Below, piece by piece: positions 1 through 6,643 of a DNA stretch of 9,886 nucleotides (positions are counted from its first letter, which is position 1; the number at the start of each line of letters is the position of its first letter). A program made the position numbers and the translations under genes. Under the pieces are notes generated by a model. The model saw only the letters and a program-made list of their open reading frames with translations, was not told the origin of the DNA and did not search any database. The stretch is from positions 1 through 9,886 of the forward strand of contig CAKTXN010000064.1 in the NCBI GenBank assembly GCA_934630905.1, read 5' to 3'. This DNA comes from an uncultured Eggerthellaceae bacterium. Lineage in GTDB: Bacteria; Actinomycetota; Coriobacteriia; Coriobacteriales; Eggerthellaceae.

Positions 1-554
1 TGCTCGGCAACTGAGTGGCAGTCCCGTAGAACATGAATGTCAATGCCCGGTAGGAAGTTGATAACGTCACCGTTGAGCAGGGTGATAATGCCTTCGTCGA
101 TCATTTGACGCATAGGCGGATAATCGGTTGGCATACAGGCTGGCAGCGTGGCCTGGGCGTATTCTGGTTGCGCTATCATGCGTTCCCAGGCTTCGAATTC
201 TTCTTGTTGGATGTAAATGCGTGCGTTTCTGAAGCGTTCTACGCCGCCTATGTGGTCGATATGGGCGTGGGTGAGAATAACGGTATCGATGTCCTCGGGT
301 TTCAAATCGACTTGCTCAAGTGCCCATACGACACCTTTGCAAGTGTCAATCAGCTGACTCCATAAAGCCTCTTTAGCTGGATCTTCGGTGTCTACGCCGG
401 TGTCTACCAGGATATTGTGGCCGTTGCCCTGGATGACCGTTACGGAATGAATATTGTATTCGGTTTCGCCCAGCTTGGGGTTTCCGACCATGCCGTAGAT
501 GAATTCTGAGCCCCAAGGACCAATGCCGTATTCGATATTCGTGATGGTATACAT
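1..554 (-). CDS. Metallo-beta-lactamase-fold hydrolase, N-acyl homoserine lactonase-like (partial)
   Basis: The first 184 codons are visible; the C-terminus lies beyond the left edge. The metal-binding motif THAHIDHIGG places H96, H98, D100 and H101 in the HxHxDH pattern of the family, after a typical strand and loop ending NILVDTGVD (residues 47-55). H180 in LRDCHSVAE is the likely next metal ligand. There is no signal peptide, so the enzyme is probably cytoplasmic. Members hydrolyse lactones, esters or thioesters with a dinuclear metal centre. Resemblance to the AHL-lactonase branch does not prove quorum-quenching, and the real substrate is unknown. The gene begins 30 bases after the anion permease stop, so the two are probably one operon. 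The start has a GAGGG site only 3 bases upstream, which is unusually close. No internal break is seen. The fold is near certain, the substrate is not. Confidence 0.88.
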   Translation of the reverse strand, partial: MYTITNIEYGIGPWGSEFIYGMVGNPKLGETEYNIHSVTVIQGNGHNILVDTGVDTEDPAKEALWSQLIDTCKGVVWALEQVDLKPEDIDTVILTHAHIDHIGGVERFRNARIYIQQEEFEAWERMIAQPEYAQATLPACMPTDYPPMRQMIDEGIITLLNGDVINFLPGIDIHVLRDCHSVAE

Positions 555-584
555 AAGCCCTCTTTCTTTTGCATGCGGAACAGC

Positions 585-2009
585 TTATACGGGGAATGCT
601 TGAACAACGCCCAGACCAGCGCAGATGAGATACGACCAGCAAACGGTGACGAATACGAACAGGATTGCCGCCAGCCAACCGCCCTTGGCAACTTCGCCAA
701 AGCGATAATAGCCTTGTTCATAAGTGATAGCAATGGTCGGGTTGAGGGGGACCAGGAAGCTACCTGCAGTAATGGAGGCCATTACGAATACGGGGATTAC
801 CGTGGGAATACCAACTGTTTGTGCCCACGTGAGCAGTGGAGGTAGGAACAACATGCAGAGTGCCGGTGCAACAGGGCAAATGGTGTGGATGAGATACATC
901 AGGTAGCCCATAATCAGCAATGCCAAGAAGGGATGAATGCTCAGAATGCCGCTTTCCAGCAGAAGTCCTGCAATGAAATCGGTGCCACCAGTAGATGAGA
1001 TGGCGTTGCCCAGGCACATAACGCCGCCGAAGAACAAGAACACGTTCCAGCCCGCGATATCTTGGAATTGCTTCCAGGTCATAAGATTGATGCCCGGGAA
1101 GAAAATCAAAATAACGCCCAGCATGGCAACAATGGTGGTGTTGAGGAAGGGAATCCAATTGCTTGCCACCCAAAGGGCGGGCAGCAAGATAATAATGGCG
1201 ATTTCCTTTTTATCCTGAACGCTCCAAGGACCAAAGGATGTAGCAGAGCTGCGAATCTCTTCTTCTTTGCTCGAAATGTCTTCCGGCGGGAAGGCGGTTG
1301 TCAGCAAAAAGCACGTAATGGGAAGCATGACAGCAAAAATGGGAATGCCTACAAGCATCCAGCCAAGAAAGCTGACGCTTTCGCCAACAGTGCTTTCCAT
1401 GATACCTATCCCCAAAACATTCAGGGAATGCCCGCAGGGCATGGCAAAGCCTCCAAGCACGCCGGCGAAAGCAACACCAAGCATGAGGCATTTTGCAAGA
1501 TTGGATGAACCTGGCTTTGCATCGATGGCTTTTAGAAGCGGCAGCACCATGCTCATGCCCAGAACAACTGCTCCCGTGTCGGTCATGAAAAACGATGCCA
1601 CAGCGGTGCCCAACATAAAGGCGAAGACGAGTTTTCGGCTGTTTGCACCGGCCCAGGCAATAAGACGTGCTGTAAGGCGAACGCCCAAGGAACCGGTTTG
1701 CATAATTGCGGTCATGCAGAATACGCAAAGAATAAACCAGGTGGTTCCAGCGGTGAAGCCGGAAAGAGCGGAGCTCAAAGAGGGAACAACGCCAAGAAGC
1801 GTTAGCAAGATGATGCCTATGATTGAGGTGACCCCTTGCGGGAACGTGCCGCAAAACCATAGGGCGACGCATGCGAACAGGATGCCAATCGCCATGCGGC
1901 CCTCGTAGCTGAGCATTTCCGACCCAGGAATCATGTATGTTGCAACAAGTATGAGAGCGGCAATGATAATGCCAAAAAACCCTTTCGGATTATGCTTGAA
2001 ATAATCCAT
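585..2009 (-). CDS. SLC13/DASS-family anion permease
   Basis: A 474-residue, very hydrophobic inner-membrane protein with about a dozen membrane segments, the usual length for divalent anion:sodium symporters (CitT, INDY, SdcS types). Two related halves are visible. The first has SFFMTDTGAVVLGM (139-152) followed by the hydrophilic loop AIDAKPGSSN. The second has LIHTICPVAPALCM (373-386) and ends in a PLNPTIAITYEQGYY segment (421-435). These sit where the family normally has its SNT substrate and sodium motifs, but here they read TDT and TIC, so the substrate or coupling ion may differ from classical dicarboxylate carriers. A charged cytoplasmic stretch, SSKEEEIRSS (246-255), separates the halves. 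The start has a strong AGGGGAG site 6 bases upstream. The hydrolase gene follows directly. Family assignment is solid; calling it a succinate, citrate, tartrate or sulfate carrier would be a guess. Confidence 0.9.
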   Translation of the reverse strand: MDYFKHNPKGFFGIIIAALILVATYMIPGSEMLSYEGRMAIGILFACVALWFCGTFPQGVTSIIGIILLTLLGVVPSLSSALSGFTAGTTWFILCVFCMTAIMQTGSLGVRLTARLIAWAGANSRKLVFAFMLGTAVASFFMTDTGAVVLGMSMVLPLLKAIDAKPGSSNLAKCLMLGVAFAGVLGGFAMPCGHSLNVLGIGIMESTVGESVSFLGWMLVGIPIFAVMLPITCFLLTTAFPPEDISSKEEEIRSSATSFGPWSVQDKKEIAIIILLPALWVASNWIPFLNTTIVAMLGVILIFFPGINLMTWKQFQDIAGWNVFLFFGGVMCLGNAISSTGGTDFIAGLLLESGILSIHPFLALLIMGYLMYLIHTICPVAPALCMLFLPPLLTWAQTVGIPTVIPVFVMASITAGSFLVPLNPTIAITYEQGYYRFGEVAKGGWLAAILFVFVTVCWSYLICAGLGVVQAFPV

Positions 2010-2056
2010 TTTTATCTCCCCTAAAATGAATCAACCCAATTTCCGATGAGGGCAAT

Positions 2057-2062
2057 TCTATA
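2057..2062 (-). promoter_or_regulatory. Possible -10 element for the permease-hydrolase pair
   Basis: On the minus strand TATAGA (continuing AAT) lies about 50 bases before the permease start, in the only sizeable gap upstream of it. No good -35 hexamer sits 16-18 bases further up; TTGAAT is present but 21 bases away. It is offered as the best candidate only. Confidence 0.28.
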
Positions 2063-2122
2063 CGGGGTCGCTGAAGAGGCGCTATTCAATTTAAGGAGCA
2101 GCGTGCGAATATTGGAAAGCAA

Positions 2123-2142
2123 GGCCGCGTTTCCAGGCAGCC
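2123..2142 (-). terminator. Weak stem-loop after the iron-sulfur protein gene
   Basis: On the minus strand GGCTGC can pair with GCGGCC (one G:U) around an 8-base loop, about 40 bases after the stop codon. No run of U follows, so it is at best a weak or factor-assisted terminator. It could instead be a chance stem. Confidence 0.22.
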
Positions 2143-2182
2143 CATTAGGGTGTCCTTCTCGGGCGCTTTTCCTTCTTTCACG

Positions 2183-3313
2183 CTAAACCCACGATTGCGA
2201 GAAGAAATTGCGCACGAACGCGGTTTTATCTTGCTCGGGCACAGGCCACAGCGTTGGCTCGAAATCGAAGATGTCCAGCATGTTCGTGTCCTCGAGCTCT
2301 ATGGCGTTGTCGCGGCAAACGTGCTGGCATAGCTTGCAGCGAACGCAGCGCGACGCATCGAACTCGAAATAAGCGCCAGGTGCGTCTTCGCGCTCGATGG
2401 TGCTTTTCGACAGCGCCTTGGTTGGGCAGATAAGCACGCATTTTTTGCAAGACGTGCATGCTTTCTCGTTGACACTCAGCGTGGCGAATCGACGAGAGGA
2501 AACAACCATATCTTGCGGTTCTCCCAGCTCAGCGAGCGCGTTGAGCATGTCATCGTGGCGTTGCGGCTCTTCCTGGATAGCTTGCGCGACTTTCTTTGTT
2601 ATGTCGATACCCGTTGCCTCCTTGAGGCTGACCGACGCGATGGTGCGTGCGGTTTCGGCGGCGGCTTCCTTCGTGTGGAAGAATAGCGAGCGACGTTCTT
2701 CGTTGAGGTCCTGCGCGGTGAAATCGCTGTGAAGGTTTTCGGGCACGCCTGTCATGCACTGGATGCGCACGGGGTTGCCCATGCCCATCAGCAGCTCGCT
2801 TGTCTCATAGGCCAGGTCGTGAGCGAGTTTGCCGCACTTTTTGAATTTACAGGTTGTGCAGTCGCCATCGGCCAAAATAATGGTGTCAATGCCGTGTGCC
2901 ACCAAGCGCAGCAGCAACGATTCCTCGATGCGCGAAAGGCAATCAACCGCGACAACCTTTGTCTTGTCCGGTCCGCGCCGCGCCATGATGCGTGCGCACG
3001 CGAAGCACGCAACACCTTCGGCGGCCTCAATGGCGCTCACGGCTTCTTGTGCGAGCTCGGTATCGGTTGGCGTCAACGGCATAAGTGCCTGAACAGGGCA
3101 AACGGTGGTGCAAGCACCGCAGTTCACGCATGCCGACTTCTCGATCTCAATCGTGCGCGGCATAAGCTTGACGGCGCCCGTGGGGCAGGCGTCTACGCAA
3201 AGGCTGCATTTCGAGTACGTGTTACGCAGTGGCATGCAGCGGCGCTTATCAAGAACCGTGTGGTCCTGGACAAGCGCGTCGCTCATTTCAATGAGTTTTG
3301 AGAAATCGGGCAT
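2183..3313 (-). CDS. Polyferredoxin with a central cysteine-rich domain
   Basis: A 376-residue cytoplasmic electron-transfer protein. The N-terminal part binds two clusters: C36/C39/C43 with C26 probably supplying the fourth ligand, then C62-x2-C65-x2-C68-x3-C72-P. The C-terminal part has C286-x2-C289-x2-C292-x3-C296-P and C323-x2-C326-x2-C329-x3-C333. Between them (about 100-195) lies a domain with CFAC (103-106), C125 and CTTCKFKKC (152-160). This resembles in layout the small MvhD/HdrA-associated iron-sulfur domain, though that link is inferred from spacing and cysteine pattern only. A helical, charged linker (195-265) joins it to the C-terminal pair. There is no signal peptide or membrane segment. 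The start follows GGAAAGA by 8 bases. It lies 186 bases after mobBA on the same strand, so co-transcription is plausible, and a role in feeding or maturing a molybdenum oxidoreductase is inferred. Partner enzymes are not in the window. Confidence 0.85.
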   Translation of the reverse strand: MPDFSKLIEMSDALVQDHTVLDKRRCMPLRNTYSKCSLCVDACPTGAVKLMPRTIEIEKSACVNCGACTTVCPVQALMPLTPTDTELAQEAVSAIEAAEGVACFACARIMARRGPDKTKVVAVDCLSRIEESLLLRLVAHGIDTIILADGDCTTCKFKKCGKLAHDLAYETSELLMGMGNPVRIQCMTGVPENLHSDFTAQDLNEERRSLFFHTKEAAAETARTIASVSLKEATGIDITKKVAQAIQEEPQRHDDMLNALAELGEPQDMVVSSRRFATLSVNEKACTSCKKCVLICPTKALSKSTIEREDAPGAYFEFDASRCVRCKLCQHVCRDNAIELEDTNMLDIFDFEPTLWPVPEQDKTAFVRNFFSQSWV

Positions 3314-3379
3314 GGCGGTGTCTTTCCGAGCGTTAGTTTTCTTGGTGCGGCGGTTTTCGTGGAGGTGCGTGGAAGCTGT

Positions 3380-3396
3380 GCTGCCGTGCGGGCAGC
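3380..3396 (-). other. Small hairpin between mobBA and the polyferredoxin gene
   Basis: A perfect 6-base stem (GCTGCC / GGCAGC) with a 5-base loop in the 186-base gap between two co-directional genes. It has no T-run, so it is unlikely to stop transcription. It might affect mRNA stability or partial read-through. The rest of the gap shows no gene and no clear promoter. Confidence 0.3.
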
Positions 3397-3499
3397 GGGT
3401 GCTGTGCCCATGCTTTGCGGGCGACGTTGCTGTTACGCGCCTCTATCTTCCGCTGGCCCTTCCACGTGCGGGCTTTCTTGCCGCCGCTACCTTCCAAAG

Positions 3500-4816
3500 T
3501 TAGTCGAAGCAGATGTCTTCCAGTCGCGCAAGCTCCTCGGGCGTGTTCGCGTTCACAAAGCAGCCGCCCATGGGGGAGGTCTCCAGTACGCGCGCCTGGG
3601 GGAATTCTTCCACGTTGACCAGGTCGAAGAACGATTGCGCGCGTTTGTTGCCCTCGTCAAGGCGCTGCTTGATAGCGGGCAGGCACGTTTCCTTGCGGTA
3701 CAGGGCGTGGAATGGTTCGAAACCGTGCTTGTTCACGGGCACCACAACATCGGTGCCTTTTTCGTTCATCTCAATGGCTTCGCCGCGCACCAGCGAAGCG
3801 CTGGCAAGCACCATATCGCACGCCACTACGGCAACATAAGGGCTGGTGGCGGACTTGATTGCAGTGTAAAGGCCGGGTAGCGCGCCGCGATAATCGCACT
3901 CGTCTTTTACCAAGCGAATACCTAGATCGGGGTACATCTCGTGAACGAACTGCAGGCGCTCTGCTTCGTTCGTGGTGATGACCAGCTCGTCGGCGGCGGG
4001 TGAGAGACGTTCAATCAAACGGCAGATCATGGGGCGTCCGCCAAATGGCACGGTCGCTTTGCTCTGACCCATGCGACGGCTTTCGCCGCCTGCTTGAATG
4101 ACCACGGTCACGCGGGGGCGCACGTAGTACTTTTCGATGAAGTTCACCAGCGGCGTAATGTCGTCCAGCGGGAACGCCTGGATGCCGTACGTCTGCGCCG
4201 CATCCACCACTTCGGGGATATCGGTGACCACGGCCACGGTGTTGCTTGCGGGCATTTTCTGGGCAACGTCAAGGGCAAGGTCGCCGGTGAGCTGCGAAAC
4301 GGGCGTTTTTGCTTCGAGCGCTGCCTCGATCAGGGCTTGGTCATCGGCGTTGTTCGCAGATGAAAGACCGCGTACGAACTGCGTGAAATCGGTCTCAAGG
4401 GAAAAGCCGCGCTTGGCGCCTTCCACAAATACGCGCGCAACGTTGGCGTCGGCCTTGTTGCCAGAGCGCATGATCTCAATGGAGGGCAAGCCGCTTTTGC
4501 GGTAGCCTTCGACCACAACAATGTCGTGACCAGGCATGCTACGTACAATTTCGATGCATTCCAGCTCTTCGTCGAGCGTTTTTATGCGCGCAAGCAGGGT
4601 TGGAGACGCAATGACGGTCTCCGATGCGCCCGCCGCGCGATGGCGAAACGAGTCCTTGCCCGGATGGTCGATTTCGAAATTCGTGTGATGGTGGTGTTTG
4701 ATGCTGCCAACGTCGTGCCCGCGGGAAACGAGCTCGGCAATAACGCGTTCAATCAGGGTTGTTTTGCCTGAATTGTGACGCCCCACAAAGGAAATGGCAG
4801 GGCTGGGAATATACAT
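3500..4816 (-). CDS. Fused MobB-MobA, molybdopterin-guanine dinucleotide biosynthesis
   Basis: A 438-residue fusion. Residues 5-155 are a MobB-type GTP-binding domain: Walker A GRHNSGKTT (12-20), then SIKHHHH (38-44) and HDIVVVEGYRKSGLPSIE (97-114), the usual MobB Walker B and following strand. Residues 236-438 are a MobA nucleotidyltransferase: QAGGESRRMGQSK (241-253, normally LAGGxSxRMGxxK), the metal-binding CDM (333-335), and the family's C-terminal NTPEEL (424-429). MobA attaches GMP from GTP to Mo-molybdopterin to give the bis-MGD form used by DMSO-reductase-family enzymes, and MobB is a non-essential helper. The linker at 156-235 is longer than a simple hinge and has no recognised motif. 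A strong GGGGGGAGGA site precedes the ATG by about 4 bases. Standard separate genes are mobA and mobB. The fusion suggests heavy use of molybdenum enzymes, as in Eggerthellaceae. Confidence 0.93.
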   Translation of the reverse strand: MYIPSPAISFVGRHNSGKTTLIERVIAELVSRGHDVGSIKHHHHTNFEIDHPGKDSFRHRAAGASETVIASPTLLARIKTLDEELECIEIVRSMPGHDIVVVEGYRKSGLPSIEIMRSGNKADANVARVFVEGAKRGFSLETDFTQFVRGLSSANNADDQALIEAALEAKTPVSQLTGDLALDVAQKMPASNTVAVVTDIPEVVDAAQTYGIQAFPLDDITPLVNFIEKYYVRPRVTVVIQAGGESRRMGQSKATVPFGGRPMICRLIERLSPAADELVITTNEAERLQFVHEMYPDLGIRLVKDECDYRGALPGLYTAIKSATSPYVAVVACDMVLASASLVRGEAIEMNEKGTDVVVPVNKHGFEPFHALYRKETCLPAIKQRLDEGNKRAQSFFDLVNVEEFPQARVLETSPMGGCFVNANTPEELARLEDICFD

Positions 4817-4854
4817 CGGTCCTCCCCCCGAGTGCTGTTTATCTTTAACCGCGA

Positions 4855-4863
4855 ATTATACCA
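4855..4863 (-). promoter_or_regulatory. Extended -10 promoter for mobBA
   Basis: On the minus strand TGGTATAAT gives a perfect -10 hexamer with an upstream TG, about 40 bases before the mobBA start codon. The -35 region is weak, which is common with extended -10 promoters. It would drive mobBA and perhaps the polyferredoxin gene. Confidence 0.6.
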
Positions 4864-4988
4864 TTCTCGGATGATGTTGCACGGCTTATGCGTCGGCGTG
4901 GTTGACGCGGAGGGGTAGCGCGTGGCGGTTACGGACGTGGCGGGTCGGGAAGGGGTGTGGTTTCTGCGGACGATTCCTCTGTTTCTGT

Positions 4989-5046
4989 GGCATGTTGTTG
5001 AAATTTGGGCTTCAAATTCGAAGTTGATGCAGGTTGGAAGTAGGTC
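4989..5046 (+). repeat. Left arm of a 58-base imperfect inverted repeat
   Basis: Matches the reverse complement of 5172-5229 at 46 of 58 positions with no gaps. Identity comes in three blocks: 12 bases at the outer end (GGCATGTTGTTG), 13 in the middle (AAATTCGAAGTTG) and 16 at the inner end (AGGTTGGAAGTAGGTC). Most mismatches cluster in one 13-base patch between the first two blocks. Confidence 0.85.
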
Positions 5047-5171
5047 AAGGGTGCGAATCGAGGTGTTTTCTAACAAACGCGCTGTTTGCAGAAAAGGAGA
5101 CGAAGAGAAGTCCCAGTTCAAAGTTATTCTCGAAAAGGTCATATCTCGCAACTTGCTTCAATGCGAATTAC

Positions 5172-5229
5172 GACCTACTTCCAACCTACCACAACTTCGA
5201 ATTTCGACCTGGTTTTCCAACAACATGCC
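5172..5229 (-). repeat. Right arm of the 58-base imperfect inverted repeat
   Basis: Partner of 4989-5046, with 125 bases between the arms. Blocks of perfect identity separated by diverged patches suggest either a MITE-like element with worn ends or two members of a dispersed intergenic repeat family in opposite orientation. A very long hairpin could form in RNA or single-stranded DNA. No flanking target duplication was found by eye. Confidence 0.85.
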
Positions 5230-5409
5230 TCGAGATACGGGAAAGCGCGCTATTCGTGGGCGATTTGGTGGTGGTTTCGCGTCCTGGAGCGTTTGTGTGC
5301 GTGCTCGTTTTTCGCAGCTGCGGATTTCCTGAAAAGACAACGCCTTCGTTTCGGCGATTGCAGCTTGCCGTTGCCGCTTGAAAACCGTTCGCGGAAGTTT
5401 TTTCAAATA

Positions 5410-5439
5410 TTGTTGCACAGTCGAATACTGTGTTATACT
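5410..5439 (+). promoter_or_regulatory. Promoter of the amino-acid ABC importer
   Basis: The -10 element TATACT (5434-5439) lies 18 bases after TTGTTG (5410-5415), or 15 bases after the better-matching but closely spaced TTGCAC (5413-5418). An A/T-rich run, TTTTTTCAAATATTG, sits just upstream and could act as an UP element. The predicted start near 5446 gives a leader of about 160 bases before the binding-protein gene. Confidence 0.6.
5416..5432 (+). promoter_or_regulatory. Operator-like palindrome in the importer promoter
   Basis: CACAGT-CGAAT-ACTGTG is a perfect 6+5+6 inverted repeat filling the space between the -35 and -10 elements. A dimeric repressor bound there would block RNA polymerase. 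The regulator is not encoded in the window, and I do not match the motif to a known factor. Confidence 0.55.
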
Positions 5440-5445
5440 TCGCAA

Positions 5446-5609
5446 CGTACTTTAGCACGGTGGAGTGATGGAGTGCCCCAAGAGATCGCTGGAAGTAAAA
5501 AAGCACGGTAATCAATCGAAGGGCGGCGCCACGAAAGCGCGGGTAGAACGTCTCCAATCACTTGCCGAACTGAACTTACCTAAGAAGAGAACAAGAAAGG
5601 AAATATACC
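5446..5609 (+). promoter_or_regulatory. Long 5' leader of the importer mRNA
   Basis: About 160 bases lie between the predicted start and the binding-protein ATG. AGCACGGT occurs twice (5454-5461 and 5502-5509). Short stems are possible, for example GCGC-N7-GCGC near 5526-5540. No known riboswitch or T-box consensus was recognised. The last bases carry AGAAAGGA, the ribosome binding site. It may simply be an untranslated region, or it may hold cis-regulation. Confidence 0.35.
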
Positions 5610-6461
5610 ATGAAGAAGAAAATCGTCGCCGCCGTTGCTGCGTGCGCTGCTCTTGCTTTGAGCGCGTGCCTGCTGGCGGGCTGCTCCAGCTCGTCGTCGT
5701 CCGCCTCTGCGAGCGCATCCGCAAGCGCTTCAAACGCCACTAAGTTCGTGGTGGGCTTTGACTCCGAATATCCGCCGTACGGCTACGTGGGCGATGACGG
5801 CAAGTACAAGGGCTTTGACCTGGATCTTGCTGCCGAGGTCGCTCAGCGTAATGGCTGGGAGTTTGACGCTCAGGCAATCGACTGGAACGCTAAGGACTCG
5901 CTGATTGAGGCAGGCACCATCACGTGCCTGTGGAATGGCTTCACCATGGAAGGTCGCGAGACCGATTACGCGTTCTCCGAGCCGTACATGAACAACAGCC
6001 AAGTGATTATGGTAAAGGCTGGCTCAGACATTAAAACCGAGGCTGACCTGGCTGGAAAGAACGTTCTGACTCAGGCTGGTTCCGCTGCCGAAACGCTTCT
6101 TGAGGACGACAGCGCCGATGGGAAGGCAACTCTCGCTGCCACGTTCGCCGGCGGCAAAGTGAATACCATCGCCGACTACACGAACGCCGTTATGCAGCTG
6201 GAAGCTGGCGCCGTTGACGCTATTGCATGCGACAGCTCCATCGCTGATTACTTCATGGCTCAGAAGCCCGACACCTACACCGTTGCAGTGACGCTTTCCA
6301 GCGAGCACTACGCTGTTGGCTTCAAGAAGGATAACCAGGCAATGGCCGATACCGTGACTAAGACCTTGAAGGAAATGGTCAAGGATGGTACCGTTGCAAA
6401 GATTTGCGAAAAGTACGCAGCGGAAGGCATCAACGCTGACGCCTGGTGCCTGGAGGCATAA
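5610..6461 (+). CDS. Polar amino-acid ABC importer, substrate-binding lipoprotein
   Basis: A 283-residue precursor with a lipoprotein signal: MKKK, a hydrophobic core and lipobox LAGC with C25 as the lipidated cysteine. A low-complexity tether of serines and Ser-Ala repeats (26-41) follows, lifting the domain off the membrane. The rest is an SBP_bac_3 type-II binding fold: FVVGFDSEYPPYGY (46-59), GFDLDLAAEVA (68-78), the ligand-binding NGFTMEGRETDYAFSEPY (R108 expected to hold the amino-acid carboxylate), and a C-terminal helix region EMVKDGTVAKICEKY. This is the glutamine/histidine/cystine/arginine binding family, and sequence alone does not fix the substrate. AGAAAGGA sits 8 bases before the ATG. 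The first gene of the importer operon, it is followed by a hairpin that may keep its level above that of the membrane parts. Confidence 0.93.
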   Translation: MKKKIVAAVAACAALALSACLLAGCSSSSSSASASASASASNATKFVVGFDSEYPPYGYVGDDGKYKGFDLDLAAEVAQRNGWEFDAQAIDWNAKDSLIEAGTITCLWNGFTMEGRETDYAFSEPYMNNSQVIMVKAGSDIKTEADLAGKNVLTQAGSAAETLLEDDSADGKATLAATFAGGKVNTIADYTNAVMQLEAGAVDAIACDSSIADYFMAQKPDTYTVAVTLSSEHYAVGFKKDNQAMADTVTKTLKEMVKDGTVAKICEKYAAEGINADAWCLEA

Positions 6462-6589
6462 GCTCGCGGTACAAAGCTTGCGTCGCAGGCTTCAGAGGTC
6501 AAGCTGCTTCGCATTGCCGCGTGGCCTTCTGTAGAGAAACGCCGCGAAACTTCTGCGGAAATCGCAGCTGATTTGAATGTTCATAGTGG

Positions 6590-6621
6590 ATGGTCGGCAA
6601 GGGTGCGCCCCTGCCGACCAT
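6590..6621 (+). terminator. Intercistronic hairpin (attenuator-like) after the binding-protein gene
   Basis: A perfect 10-base stem (ATGGTCGGCA / TGCCGACCAT) continues past an A:C mismatch as GGG / CCC around a TGCG loop of the UNCG type. Only TTTG follows, so termination would be partial. In ABC importers such hairpins often protect the upstream message and reduce downstream expression, which suits the high copy number needed for binding proteins. The remainder of 6462-6643 holds one smaller stem (CCGCG / TGCGG, 6542-6558). Confidence 0.65.
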
Positions 6622-6643
6622 TTGCGCGTAACAAGGGAAATGA

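Larger units (their letters stand above)
4864..5409. other. Non-coding stretch without a convincing gene
   Basis: Several open frames cross this stretch on both strands, but none has a ribosome binding site, a recognisable domain or normal amino-acid composition. The only organised sequence is the pair of 58-base inverted arms listed separately. The flanks (4870-4988 and 5230-5409) are G/T-rich and hold only short stems, for example CGCC / GGCG near 5341-5356. No RNA gene was recognised. Confidence 0.5.

Noticed and set aside
4922..5332. Open frame of 136 codons across the inverted repeat
   Set aside because: It starts at GTG with no ribosome binding site, has no recognisable domain, and both repeat arms lie inside it. 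Competing frames of similar length exist on both strands.
5490..5515. Glutamine-riboswitch-like GGAAGTA
   Set aside because: Only a 7-base resemblance; the other conserved parts of the glnA motif are missing, and that class is known mainly from cyanobacteria.
5530..5570. T-box-like GGGTAGAAC in the importer leader
   Set aside because: The conserved GGTGGNACCGCG core is not met, and no specifier loop or antiterminator/terminator pair could be built.
5465..5743. Possible 92-codon leader gene before the binding protein
   Set aside because: It overlaps the lipoprotein signal sequence out of frame and has no ribosome binding site. Its basic composition fits a chance frame.
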